In this document: positions 43,461 through 58,439 of the stretch, one piece after another
How the letters are laid out: each line of letters opens with the position of its first letter
How positions within the stretch are numbered: position 1 is the stretch's first letter
DNA from: Chrysomallon squamiferum
Taxonomy: Eukaryota; Mollusca; Gastropoda; Neomphalida; Peltospiridae
Assembly: GCA_012295275.1 (NCBI GenBank)
Contig: CM022667.1
Coordinates: 15,367,966-15,430,378, forward strand
DNA: 62,413 bases
Reading direction: 5' to 3'
Notes under the pieces: generated by a model
What the model saw: the letters and a program-made list of their open reading frames with translations, nothing else
What the model was told of the DNA's origin: nothing
The model's database searches: none
Position numbers and translations under genes: made by a program

Positions 43461-45043
43461 AATTCTACCTGCATTAATGAGAAGTTCGAGATTATTATTT
43501 TGTATTTATTTATATTTTATTTATTATTATTATTTTGCGTTTTTGCTTCGTTTCATAATTATTGTTTACATATTTAATATTTTTTACCATAAAATTCTGA
43601 TTACCTTCTAAAAGGATTTTGTCGAAGAACTCTGTTGCTTAAAACACGTGTTCTTTCTGTTGAGATCACTGAGCACTTTTTATTCAAACAAACAACTGCA
43701 CGACGACTCCCTAACAGTTTTTCTACGGTGGAAAGTGTCCCGTTATAAGTGAAAATCTAAGATAATTTTATCTTCTGGTCATCCCAGTTAATTCTCCGAT
43801 AAGAAAAGTTCACGAATTTGTTTTTGATTTTGATTTTCCATCCAGACATCGATGTTTCTAAAGTACAGTGTTTTATATTTTGTACAAATGGGAATAATTT
43901 GATGTTTTCCACAAACTTATACCATACATTACAATTCAATTAAATGTGCAATACGTTCTATGCTAGCTGCTAGTTATGAACACTTTGGTGTGGAAATTAA
44001 TTGTGAGCCACAAAAATGTTAATGCTTATTTCTGTAAAGTTTTAGTGCGAGCTCGTCTACAAAAATTCGATAAAAAAAAGAAGATATTTGTGATTTTGTG
44101 GGTTTTGTCTCACCTCATGTGTGTTTTACCATTTTATTGATTTCTTAGTGTCAAAATAATTTTTAATGAAATATCTGCTCAGAAAATTCATTGTAGACTG
44201 CTAAAATGCGACAGTTTTCTATATTTTAACTGACACCGTCTGATGTTTTTGAGTGTTGTTTCTTTCAGGTAAAATAACCGTTACAACGTTTCCTTATAGA
44301 AAAACTGTCCCCAAGAAAAACTGCAAAAGAAAAAAGAGAAATAAATTATATTTTAAATCCGTTTCTATGTCATAATTATTTTTAATTCAGATTTTACTGA
44401 ATAGATTTTAGGTGACAAAATAATAAAATCATCTAAAAGATACATTTTTTGTAGAGGATTGTCCCCTATAATTGTTAATTAATACTTGGAATCATTTTGT
44501 TTTAGAAAAACAACAGTACTGATTTTGTAGTCAGACGAGAATAATAAAACAATCGCTTACAGAACCTTTTCTCACTAAGGATTTAACAATGGCTAAACTA
44601 ATCTCTGTTTGCTGTGTACTGTAAAAACTGAAACCAGTCAAAAACGTAATGTGATTGTGAACTCATACAGAAAACAAAAAGCAAATTTTCAGCTAAAAGA
44701 GTAAAAGAAATTTTATTGACAAAATACGAAATTAAAATCAGAATAAGATAAACGTAAAGCTATAATAAAATATTTCAGATTTCTTCGTGGTTTTATAATT
44801 TGTTCTCTATTTCTTTGTACTAATGTGTTTTGTAGTATCGTTTTGTAATATTTGCTGATCGTTTGTTAAAAATTGTCTCCAAAGGGGAGTTTGTAGGTTT
44901 CCATTTCGTTCTACTTATCCAATATGTTCGATGAGTTATACCCACTGTTACTGTAATAAGCAGATAGTAAATAAATAAATAAACAAAAACGCCAGAAACA
45001 AAAATTGAATAAAATAAAAAAGATAGTGACAACAAAAATAGCG

Positions 45044-45044
<1 letters not shown>

Positions 45045-45104
<60 letters not shown>
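45045..45104. repeat. (ATA)n microsatellite
   Basis: Right border of duplication unit 2. Two GT arrays follow at 45279-45320 and 45522-45560. The rest of 43470-45850 is AT-rich and shows no gene. Confidence 0.9.
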
Positions 45105-45106
<2 letters not shown>

Positions 45107-45273
45107 CTAAACGTAATGAAATATACGACTCGACTTCCCGTAGCAGAAATTTTTGTTTGGTTGTTCTGTTAAAATCAAATTCACATATTTTATTATATCT
45201 TTGCTTAAAGAATATTTTGCGGTTTCAAATAAATTATTAGAGACAAATCTTTCAGCACAAAAGTGTGTTTGTA

Positions 45274-45325
<52 letters not shown>

Positions 45326-45519
45326 TTAAGCAACGTTATAGTTAACTATGTGAGTTTGATTAAAAGCCCGCACCACTTCTAACTAGAATAAAAAAGGAAA
45401 ATTGTTTTCATACACTAACTAGAAAAGTGATTCCAAGAGGAAATTATCATCGCACCATCTATGAGGATGTTTTCACATAAATGCAAAATAAGTATATAAA
45501 TAACTAAATAAATAACATC

Positions 45520-45561
<42 letters not shown>

Positions 45562-46206
45562 CATATATGGGAGAGTAAAGTTCAACGAATAATTATATTC
45601 TGTGAAACTCTTTGATTGAAGAATCATGGTAATGTTATTTAACTACCGAGACAGTCTTGAGGTGTCGAGGTTAATCAGTGCTTCCTTCTTTGACTCGCCA
45701 TTTTTGAGTGCCTGTATTTTTTCTGAATATTATTTGAACCTCGTTCTGATTTTGGTTTATTTAACTATAACTACTATAAATTAAGCAGAAATACAGATAA
45801 CAGACAAAACTATAACTAGTACAAGTTAAATACAAATACAGATAACAGACAAAACTATATCCAATATAAATTAAACAGAAATTCAGATTAACGAGAAAAA
45901 CGAAACACGTGTCGTCACAGTTAATTATTATCATTGATTTTCTGTTAACAATGATCACTCAATTAATCAGATGATACAATAAAACATGATACCAACAGAG
46001 ATAACAAGAGATTCAACCATGCGTGTCTTTGTAGCCAAACCATTCTGTAGGTACGTTTCCTTAACAAAAGAAAGAGGTGTTTCGCCATCATTTAGTGATT
46101 GTAATTTATTTATAACCTACATTAACCTAATGATGTATGTAAAAAGATGTTTGTATTGTGTGGTCATTGTCATTATAATAAGTACGACATCAGTTGGTAA
46201 TTAAAT

Positions 46207-46307
46207 GATGACGTCTGAACGTTGGTCACATCTGGTTTTAAAGTATATAAGATCGCGATAGACAGCCAAACTGTATCAAACCTTTTTTACAGCTTTGACC
46301 AGATAAG
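46207..46307 (+). promoter_or_regulatory. Promoter and 5' untranslated exon of family G member 2
   Basis: TGACGTCT at 46209-46216 and TATATAA at 46244-46250 are followed by a first exon ending at 46307 before a GTGAG donor. The arrangement and bases repeat those upstream of the other G copy. The conserved block also includes a CpG-containing ATCGCGAT just after the TATA box. Confidence 0.65.
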
Positions 46308-46851
46308 GTGAGTAACATTCTGAACGTTTTAAAATATTTTATTAGTGAAAATGAATAGACGCATAGGCTTTCAATAAAAGTAGGTAATGTACACTAAATG
46401 TGTAAACATTTTCCTGAAAAGAAAATATATAACATTAAGCTGACTAAATAATGTTTAAAAAAAAAAAATTATTAAAGAGTGTCTTTACGAAAATATGCTC
46501 AAATTTTGCATTAGGTTTTGTTGCAGTTCTCCTTGCTGATGATGATGGTATTTTATTTTTTGTTTATACTTTGTCTTGTGCCATCTAAAAATAATTAATA
46601 TCGAAGAATAACAGCAAAAGTGTACACTGAAAATATTAGGCCACAGCCATTTTCGTGCCACTGCGGTAAAAAAAATAAAAATAAAAATGGTTGTTTAGTA
46701 AAAATAGCAAGTTAGAAACATAATCATTTCTTTTAGCTGTACTTCAAGAACCTGCTGTCGCTGTCGTTGGCACTTTGTCGTTGTTCACGATGCTGTGTAT
46801 ATTACTATAAATGAGTGTAAAGACAAACAGACGTGCTCTTATAATAATAAT

Positions 46852-46898
<47 letters not shown>

Positions 46899-46907
46899 TT
46901 CTTTCAG

Positions 46908-48980
<2,073 letters not shown>

Positions 48981-49348
48981 GAACTGGACAAAGGTATGTT
49001 TTCTTATCCCTCTTGAAACCACTGACCTATAACACGTATCTATTCCTAGACGAACATAATTAAATATTATCAGATGTAGGATAAGAATGTTTTAAATCGA
49101 GAATCCATAAGAAGTGTTTGTCACATTTAATATACATCCCTACACGCATGCACACACACCCAGATATAAACACAGACATATAAACATATGCATACATATA
49201 TACTTACCTAAATACAGACAGACAGACGTAGACAAAACGTTCATAATACAATATTTATTATGATTATGTTGTTATTGTTGTCCTTTCTTTTTATGTGTGT
49301 TTGTTCTTTATCAATATATTCTTCATTTATTTATTTATTTTAATATAG

Positions 49349-49500
49349 CGACGGATCAGTGAAGATTTGAACAGAGAACTGTGATTACGTCTAGCAATAC
49401 AGGATTATACTGATGACGCTGATACGACAAAGTGTACATCAAGATAATTTTTGTTTTGTTTAGACTTTTAAATTATTCTGAATAAAAATTATTTAAGCTT
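49349..49500 (+). terminator. 3' untranslated exon and poly(A) signal of family G member 2
   Basis: Acceptor TTTAATATAG before 49349 and AATAAA at 49481-49486. The coding exon ends shortly after the stop with AAAG|GTATG near 48994. The exon is conserved in the inverted copy at 5050-5207. Confidence 0.6.
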
Positions 49501-50506
49501 ATTTAATGCTTTCATTTTCATTATTCTTATCTATTTATCTATCTAGCTATCTATAATAGCATGTAACGGACTAAGAAATTAATTATTTCTAACCGTATTT
49601 CTCCACTTAATGAAAGGATATAGTGATGCTAAACGACACTACAAAACACGAATACTTTAAACAGCGTGCTCGTAAATAATTACATATTACAAAAGATGTA
49701 CTGTGACAATTTATGCATTAAACAAGCCAGATAAAATCGTTTCAAACAATTTAACCGTGTTTTTCTGCCTTGTTCAAGGACAACCAAGGCTACTTGTGCT
49801 TTAAACTTCTGAAAGAAGATAGATAAAGATCACGTATGCATTAACTTAAAAAATAAAAACATTTAATTGTGTTTCTCTGGCTGGTATAACACACACATAC
49901 ATACATATATAAGAATGTCTTGAAGACTAATTGAAGTGATTTCGAACTGGCCATAAAACACAAAAGAGTGAGCTTCCTGGAAGAATGTTTCGGATCTGCT
50001 GCATCGTCTGTGTCTGTCACAAAAGGAAAACTAATTTAGTTAATTGACTGTTTAACTCTCAGCGGTATTAGTCATCTTTGCAGCTTCTTACGTTCTTTGT
50101 TTTTGTGTATATCCCGAATCTTTCGAAACATTACAATAAAACGAACTAAATGTACGAATGCTAAAACGTACATTCATACATTTCTTTTATCATTTATTGA
50201 CTTGATATTTTATTTATTCGGAACAGAGAATAAGCATTTAGATTTTAGAAGTGAGAAGAATAGTTTTTGCTAATATGAGAACCAGACAGAAAGTTAGAAA
50301 TAAATGACACTAATGGTATATTATTATATAATGAAGCAGGCAAAAAACAAAGCAATTTAAACAGTAAGAGATTACGTTTGAATGATTAGTTTTAATAGTT
50401 GTTTTCTGAAGCAGCATATTGCGTTTCCTTCGATCTGTCACCAAGTGGCTGTTTTGTGGATTTTTTCTGTTTGCTTTTTTTATTTTTATTTTTTGTTTTT
50501 GTTTAT

Positions 50507-50537
<31 letters not shown>

Positions 50538-51239
50538 GTTATCAATACAGAACCCTTAAGAAACTGTTATAGAATTTGTCGTTTCAAAACGAGACCAGTG
50601 ACTGGTAGAATTTCTGTTAGTACTTTCAAAGGCGGTTATTAAGGAATTGATCGAATAACATCATAGTGAACAGACTTACATACTTTTACTTTAAAACGCT
50701 GCAATAAGGATTTAATGTATAATATCATTTTACTTCTCTCTGTATTCTTCCAGACTTCATTATGAAATCATACGGGAAATATATCTGCAACAAAACAATT
50801 CATGTTTGTATGCCAACATCTTTCTGAACTCGATCTTAAAACAAAGGATTATCCAGTTTTGTTTTGTCTGGAAAAGGAAAATATATTTGTGAGGCTTTTT
50901 ATTGCCGAACAAATTTTCTGAACACGGATTATTTTATGTTTTTGTTTTGTTTGTTTGTTTTTCTGAAAAAAACAATGGAAGGAAAACAAAAGGAAGCATC
51001 TTTGAAACAAATTTAAATTCTTTCTTGTACATTTTCAGAAACATAATTACGAAAACATTTAAAATATTTACTTAACTAAAGCAGTAGATTTCTGTCTTAT
51101 TTTGTGTAGTGAAAAGGATTTCTTTCTGTATTTATTTTCTTTTAAGTATCTACTTATTTATTTGTTTGTTTGTTTGTTTATTATCCATATATTTACTTTA
51201 TATTTAAAATTATTCATTTCTACGATTCGTTTTCTGGAA
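49501..51239. other. Intergenic region between family G member 2 and family P member 7
   Basis: AT-rich, with TTTA/TTTG patches near 50460-50540 and 50930-50965. I see no gene and only a weak match to the mirror region 3602-5045. Confidence 0.5.
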
Positions 51240-51749
51240 ATGATGTTTGCTATAATTACTATCAACATTTTCTTCCTGTTCACAATGACGACAGCACAGC
51301 TAAGCTGTGGTAGAGTGGAACTAAACAAAGAAATTCTTACACAAGAAGAGTTTAGTAGAATTGTACGAAATGTTTTCAATAGTTCAATCAAACCTAAGAT
51401 GCAATGTGCTTTGTCATGTCGCAGTGATCAAAGGTGTAACGGAATGATCGTGTGTCCAGCTATCTGTCACCTATTTGGAGTTTTCAACATGGCCAGTTTG
51501 ACTGATGTCAGTGCAGATAACACAGTCTGCGAAGTTTTTAATATAGTACGTATTACAAATGTTTGAACATAATAAAATATAATTAAAGTACAGAGACAAT
51601 AATGCAATATATTAACTTGAAACGTTTAGTAATACGTTTGAAATATTAACCAAAGGCATAAGGTTCTCATATCTTATTGTAATATGTTAGAAAGGTGAGA
51701 GGATATGTAGTAATTGTGTAATTATATTTTTCCAATAATACTTCATAAA

Positions 51750-51805
<56 letters not shown>

Positions 51806-52310
51806 CATTAAATCCAGTGCCTTATTATTTTATATTCATTTCTAATGATAAACATTTCTTATAACATTATTATTGTCGTTATTATTATTATTACTACTAC
51901 TGATATTATTACTAATAAAAACAACAACTATAACGACAGTTAATTTCCTTTCTATTTTAGAATCGATGCAAGAACAAAGGTTTTCCAGCTGAAAATGGTT
52001 GCTGTGTCTGTACTCGTGGTTATGGAGGTCCGTTCTGTGAAAATACTGTAGAAGGTAAGAACAAAAATATTTTAAAAGCAAAATAAGAAAAATATCTAAA
52101 TCCGATTGAAATAATGTTAATTTAACAATAAAATGCAATAGATTATTACATCAACAGACGATCAGAATCACTTTCATGAGAACTTTCACTAACATAAATA
52201 TCTGCTGTCGTGCTTCTTTTTCTTTAATCACTTTCAGGATATTAATATTACTTCTCTGTGTTGTTATATGTGTTATATTTCTCTTCTTCTTGTTTCTCTT
52301 CTTCTTTCTC

Positions 52311-52341
<31 letters not shown>

Positions 52342-53976
52342 TATTATTGTTTGTGTTGTTATTGCTGTTATTATTATTATTGTTGTTGTTGTTGTTGTTA
52401 TTATTATTATTATTTGTTGTTCTTGTCGTCATGGCTGTTGCTTATTATTAATACTGTCCTAGTCGTCGTGCGTTTGACTGTTCCTAACAATCATCGTCAC
52501 CTCTTTGTTATTATCGTTGCCACTGTCATTTCTTTGAATTTCAGTTATTAATTTTAAATTCCAGATTCCTGCTACTCCTACTGGCGAATGGTTCACGATA
52601 CAGAGAACATCGCAACACTGAACAGTTTAAAAACAGAGGTGAACAAATCATGCAATGTTAAATTAAAAGTTTTCGCAAGAGGCAAAGATATCCGCTCAGT
52701 GGATCTAGCCGGAATTAGAAGTAACACCGTGTGGACACAATCTCTTTGGAAACTTGAGAAGTCTTCATGGAACATGTTTGCTGCCAATCCGAACAGACTC
52801 TTCAGTAAAATAACTAATGGTAAATACGTTTTTTCAATGGCAGTAGATATCGCTGGCCCAAAGATATGGACAAACAAATCAGAAATAAAAGCTAAATGGT
52901 ATGTCAAAGATTTCTCCAATGGAACATCCAAATTAAAAAACGACAAGGATGGTAAGGTTATTTCTGGTGATTACAATTTGTTGATTTCCAAGATTGAAGA
53001 AGGTTCGTCTCTAACGTCTTCTGAAACTATTTTCATTGAAAAACAATCAGAAAAAATATCCGCAGACGTTCTCAGCCAAATTGGACAAAGCTTTTCGGGT
53101 CAGTATGGTGCATTTATTTCTCCACAGTATTGGTACCTGTTGAGATATACAAACGCTGGCAAGAACTACATTCTTCGTTGGTTTCTTATTAATGGAACTT
53201 ACTGGTCAGCTTCAGCGTTCAGCGATTCTTATTCCTGGTGCACTGACGATTGTTGGGTTAAAATATTCACTGTTAATCAAATTGATGAACAAATTCATGG
53301 TTCAGTAGATAATTTAGCTCGCGCCTTACTTAGTGATCATCGACTAAGGGTTTCCATCGCGGGTTTGTCTATAAGCACGAAGTCTGTACGTATTTATGGT
53401 AAGGACGTACCTGCCTCTTTAGAAGAAATAATTGAACCAATTGCAGTAAAATCTTTTGCAGTATCTGGTATCGCGCAGAGGAAGCTGGTATTTTCTAACG
53501 GTCAAGTTTTAACTCGAAGATACACATTTGAAACTGGAACGGTAACAGAAGATGTCCAAGAACAACAACAAATAGACTGGTTTGTGGACACACGTGAATG
53601 GATCAAAGTTTTGTGTGTAAAATATGGTGGAGAGATACAGAGTGGATCAATCACAAAACTGAGAGAGATGGTTCTGAAAGGTGCTTCTGCCCGTGTTGTC
53701 GTCGAGTATCGTAACGGAGAGTATGAAATTGTCGACGTTGATCATCTGGGTGTGTCTAGCAACGTCCACGTAGCTGCTGAAATGATTTACCATGTCAACA
53801 CTCAGTTCAATGAAAATTATGGCAGATCTTTTGTAAATGAAACATCTTACCAGCTGTGGTCTGGAATCATAACAACAGAAGGTGACTTTCAAAAGTTTTA
53901 TTACACGTACAAGAAAAGTGGAGGCAAACATGAAGACGTGGTTCACAGCAGTTGCACCTGGTTCATTCAGGAGTAA
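51240..53976 (+). CDS. Family P member 7: secreted PAN-like/EGF-like/four-module protein, intact
   Basis: Exons 51240-51545, 51961-52054 and 52565-53976 join in phases 0 and 1 (603 residues). Two adjacent ATGs (51240, 51243) open the signal peptide ending FLFTMTTAQ. The seven PAN-like cysteines are [27 protein letters not shown] and VCEVF. In exon 2 the usual NGYCVC is NGCCVC, adding a cysteine. Exon 3 has [36 protein letters not shown] and [13 protein letters not shown], and ends CTWFIQE, a small change from CTWFVQM. It is the closest relative of member 1 (shared SLTDVSADN and VHDTENIATLNSLKTEVNK), and both sit next to a family G gene, in mirror-image order. Confidence 0.88.
51751..51798 (+). 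repeat. (TC)n tract in intron 1 of family P member 7
   Basis: Short coding-strand CT tract, about 160 bases before exon 2. Member 1, the mirror copy, has ATT/AGT triplets in this intron instead. Confidence 0.9.
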
Positions 53977-54219
53977 TATAAATTAGAATGAAGGGTTTCA
54001 GTTAAAGATGATTTTTTCTCTATAGCTATTAAGCGTAAAATATTCTCTTGTTCCCTGTAAACTATGCTAGAACAAAATGTTATGTTCAAGCAAATGTAAG
54101 TTGTTAGTTTATTGGTATCGCACATATGTACTTACGTACGAAGACAAAAAGCAAATTTGTAGCTTTTGTCCGAAAACTGGCACTACACTAATCCTGCTTT
54201 ACTTTTATGTATGTATATT

Positions 54220-54221
54220 TG

Positions 54222-54284
<63 letters not shown>
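54220..54284. repeat. (GT)n microsatellite
   Basis: GT array downstream of member 7. The stretch 53977-54870 is otherwise T-rich with ATTT and GTT patches (54700-54785) and AATG units (54830-54860); no gene seen. Confidence 0.9.
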
Positions 54285-54290
<6 letters not shown>

Positions 54291-54869
54291 ATAGTTTTGT
54301 GTATGTGTGTTAGTGTTTATGTTATACATATCCAGAGAAGGGATACTGAGACATATTATTTATTGTTTTGTTTATTTTTTTTATTAAATCTTTGCTTTGG
54401 TGTGTTTTTTTGTTTTTACAAATTTTTATTTATTTATGTTTTTATTTATTGTTTTTTGCTTTGGTGTGCTTTTCGTTTTTTATTTTTTAATTGCGGAATA
54501 GCAAATAAAAATTTATTAAATTATGAATAATAGTTATTGGTAACTATTTTTCGTAGTTATAGTAAATAAAGATTATATTAATAATCTAAATAATCACAAA
54601 CAAGAGCTATGTACCACTGAGGTATATTAATTTTCTGGAAAGGATGAAGATGGAGCCAACGTGAAATTACTGGATTTGATAATGGATTTTTATTTTTATT
54701 TTTTAATGTTATTTATTTATTTATTTATTTACACATTTATTTTTATTTTTATTTATTATTGTTGTTATTGTTGTTGTTGTTGTTTATAATATTATTTCTG
54801 TACCCATAATACTGTTGAAAATGTATGTTATAGAATGAATGAATGAATGAATGAATGAAAAAAATTAAC

Positions 54870-55191
54870 GTGCTAATCAGAGCAAGCTGTTGTGAAGCAC
54901 GTCTACGACCGACACGCTTTCTGACAGGTCAGCATATCGGACTGTAACGAGTCGGTTCCGATGTTTCGTACACGTTATCCGCTCCTTGTTGTTTCAGATA
55001 CTTGTCTGGCTGGTTGAAGCTCTCCTAGTCATCACCGGGTCCGAGTTGGTTGCGTCCTGTTTGTTTGTTGTCTTCTCGGCTGCTGTTGATGTGTCCTTGT
55101 TCTTTTTGGCTGCTTCCTTCTGGTCCAACAATTCCAAACCTTTTTTACTTCTTGTTTTTCTGCCAATGGTCTTTTTATTGATTTGAAACAT
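54870..55191 (-). mobile_element. Possible retrotransposon ORF1 fragment
   Basis: A Lys-rich open frame (55191-54994) ends VMTRRASTSQTS. Another frame just downstream reads coherently as RLVTVRYADLSESVSVVDVL to 54890. The local base composition (more GC, CpG-containing) matches the adjacent LINE and not the surrounding intergenic DNA. No zinc knuckle is visible. It lies beyond the 3' end of the LINE, so it would be a separate or rearranged insertion. Confidence 0.35.
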
Positions 55192-55229
55192 GCTGTAAAC
55201 ACTTGTAACTAAAAAGAACTTATTTACAT

Positions 55230-58200
55230 TTTATTTTATTTTATTTTATTTTTATTTTTTTTATTTTTTTATTTTTTTTTTTTTTTTTTAAAGATGTTAT
55301 AAATACCTGCAGCTGAGAATAAGAACATGAACTTATTTACATTTATTATGTACATTAAAAAACAAAACAAAAACATAGCCGGGTTAGTACGGTCTGAAAG
55401 TAGTTACGTATAGTACGTATAGTTTTGTTTTTAATTATTAATTTAATTGGCTGTTCAAATAGATCCGTCAGTCAGCCGATCCATCCATAGATCCATCAGC
55501 TGTGTTTGTTGTTATTGTTGTGTTTCACCCACAGCATGGCTCTGATGATGGCGTCCAGTTCGGCCGTGTATACCGAAAGGTGATTTCTGATACGGCCGAA
55601 TTGTATGCATGTGGGTTTGTTTGTGTGATCTTGGACTATGAAGGCGAATCCTACCCTCCCGTTGTCTGGGTTTTTGGATCCGTCTGTGTAGATGTGCGTG
55701 TGTTGTTTAGTGGTCGTTTGCTGTTGCTAGAAATATAGCTTTTTTGAAGGGTTGGAACTCTGTTTTGCCTGTTTCTGTTTTGATCAGGAAAGGTGTGTTT
55801 ATTGCTGGTTTTGTTTCTTTGTGGTATGCCGGCAGTGGCATTTCCCCAATTCCTGTTTCCCTTTCGATTTCGCTGGCTGTTGTCAGGAAATTCGATAGTA
55901 GTAGACTATGCGATTTAAAGGGTTGCCCTATTCGTTGTTGCTCGGGGACCAGATCCTTGATGGGGTGGTCTGTGTTGAGGGCGTGTATTTTTAGGTTGTA
56001 TTTCAATAGCTGCAGCATTTTTCTGTATTTCAGTGGTTGGATGCTGTATTCTGACAGGAGGCTGTCGGATGATGTTGTGTTTGGCAGGTGGCCGATCACT
56101 CTGAGGGCGCTGGATTGAATTATGTCTATTATTTTTACAGAGTGTTCGGGAGCATTCGAGTAAGCCGTGGCTCCGTAGTCGAGCTTGGAGAGAATACACG
56201 CTTTGTGTATCAAAATTAGCGTTGACTTGTTTGCTCCCCAACTGGTTCCGGAAATTAGCTTTAGAAGATTGAGTGTTTTTTTGCAGGATGCAATTATGTT
56301 GTGTTTAGGGCATCGGAAGCTGAGTTGACTGTCGAATGTCACACCTAGAAATTTGAATGTTTTGTTTTGTATTATGATGCTGTTGTTGATGTTTAGTGTG
56401 ACTGTGTTGTTGTCTGTTTTTTGTTGAAAAGGAGGCATGTCGTTTTCGAAAGAGAAATCTTTATGCCCCATTTCAACATCCAGTCGTTTATGTTGTTTAA
56501 AGTCTTTTTGTATTTGTTTCTGTATTGCTGCGGTCGATCTGCCTGCACACCAAAAGGCGCAGTCGTCTGCAAAGAGTGCTGTTTATTGGTTCGCTTGGTG
56601 GATTTTTGGCGTTGTCTTGTTTGTCGAGTGCTGTGACGATGTCGTTGATGTAGATGTTGGCGAGATCACGGATCCTTGTGGGATGCCGTTTTCGATTGTC
56701 GTTTTCTTTGAGGTGTGACCGTTTACTTGGACTGCTATGGTTCTGTTGTTAATGAAGTCTTTGATGAAGTTGAACATGTTGCCTTTGATGTTGTTGTTGA
56801 TTAATTTGACGAGCAGTCCTTCCCTCCATACCATGTCGAATGCTTTTTCAATGTCTAGGAATACTGCGATGACTTTTTTTCATTTTCTAACAGATTGGTT
56901 GATGGATGTTTGCAGGCAGGTCATCTGGTCGTTTGTGCTGTGTTTCTTACTGAAGCCGCTTTGATATTTACTGATTAAATTGTTGTCGTTTAGATGCTGG
57001 TTCAGGCGAGTGTTGATCATCGTTTCCAGTGTTTTGCACATGTGTGACGTCAGCGTGATCGGCCTGTAGCTGTTGGGTAATGAGTGATCTTTGTGTGGTT
57101 TAGGCAAGCTGAAACATTCGGCGTGTTTCCAGTTTGTTGGAATCTTGCCGGTGGACCATATTGTGTTGTAGAGATCGTGTACGATGAGTAGTGTTTCATC
57201 TGATAGGTGTTGTAATATTGTGTAGCTTATTTTATCTGGCCCTGTGGCTGTACTTAATTTGTTTTTGAGTGCATGTTTTAATTCGCTGATGTTGAAGATT
57301 TGATTATATTTCCTGTTTTCTGTGTCTGCGGAAAGTTCGCCGATTGTTAGGTTGTCCAGTGGTTTCTTTGCGAATTTCAGTGGGAAGTTCGAGTTGCTGC
57401 TGGACTTGGCGAAGGTTTAGCTGAGTAGGTCCAGAGAGTGGAGATTTTGCTGGTGCATTTTCTGGTTTTGGGTATGTATCTGATTGCAATGGAGTGTATC
57501 GTGTTGGTGAGTGATGGGCAGTAGGCGTCGATGTCGTTGGAGTTCTGCGTGTTGATGTTTCTGCTTGCTTTGTAGAAGCCTTCCCAGTCCGCTTTGTTGA
57601 AGTTCCATTTGGGTGTGAAAATGGATCTGTCCAAGAAGGTGTTCTTGCTGTTGTAGTTGGTGAGTATCGGGTGATGGTCGCTGTTTAGTTGATTGAACAC
57701 TTGCCATTCTGAGAGCGGTGCTATGTCCTTACTTGTGAATGTTAGATCAATGGTTGATTGGCCACCAGTGATGTCGCTAGTGTATGTGAATGTTCCGTCG
57801 TTCAGACAGACCAGCTGGTTTTGCTCTAGGAAATTTTCGAGGACGATTCCAGGGCTGTCGTCTGTCGAGCCACCACATAGGGTGTTGTGACAGTTGAAAT
57901 CGCCCACTATAATGAGCTTGTTATTTGTTGTCATCATTTTGTTTAAGTCGTGGGTTTGGATGTGTGTAGTGCGGGAGAGGGTGGGCTGTATATGTTAATT
58001 ATGTCGACGTTTTGATTGTTGTTGTCTGTTGTGATGCTTAATATTTCTTTGTTGGCGTGGACTTTTCCTGGGTTCAGCTTAGTGTGGAATGTCTTGTTTG
58101 ACGAGTGTCATGATGCCTCCCCGGGTTCTGTTGAATCTGTTAACGTAGTGACTTTGATACCCGGGGACCTTATAGGTTTTTGTTGTTTTGTTGTTTTTGT

Positions 58201-58435
58201 TGTAATGTCCTAACCATGTTTTTTGCATGCATATTACGTCTGGTGTGTTTTGAGTGGAGGCCAGGAAGTGTACGAGTTCGTCTCCGTGGCCTGCTGAGTG
58301 GAGGTCTTTAGCGTTCCACTGAAGAATGGGGAGGCCTGTGTTTTTGGTGTGCTTGTCGTAAAGAGTGTGTAAATGGTTGTTACTCTTTGTTTTCTTTTCT
58401 TTTCTTTTGTTCTGTTTTGTTATGTTATACAATTT
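55230..58435 (-). mobile_element. Decayed I-type non-LTR retrotransposon (LINE), ORF2 remnant
   Basis: Reading the minus strand from 58435, ORF2 parts appear in the standard order but in several frames. The endonuclease has ILQWNAKDLHS, DVICMQKTWL, GDFNCHN, STIDLTF and SDHHPIL. The reverse transcriptase has TGPDKISY, SYRPITLTS, YQSGFSKKHST, NGIPQGSVISP and LFADDCAFW. Next come the downstream WMLKWGIKIS and FLGVTFDSQLSF blocks, then an RNase H start with IYTDGSKNPDNG and YTAELDAII near 55690-55500. An RNase H domain after the RT is typical of the I supergroup. Frameshifts near 58080, 57400, 56600 and 56450 inactivate it, and the catalytic Glu of the endonuclease (QETWL in the family) is Lys. 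RNase H is cut short near 55500, and an A-rich tail lies at 55290-55228. Confidence 0.85.
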
Positions 58436-58439
58436 TCGG

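Noticed and set aside
55502-55738. Plus-strand open frames over the retrotransposon (also 55744-56118, 56421-56718 and 57693-57890)
   Set aside because: Antisense to the reverse transcriptase, RNase H and endonuclease segments, which read correctly on the minus strand.
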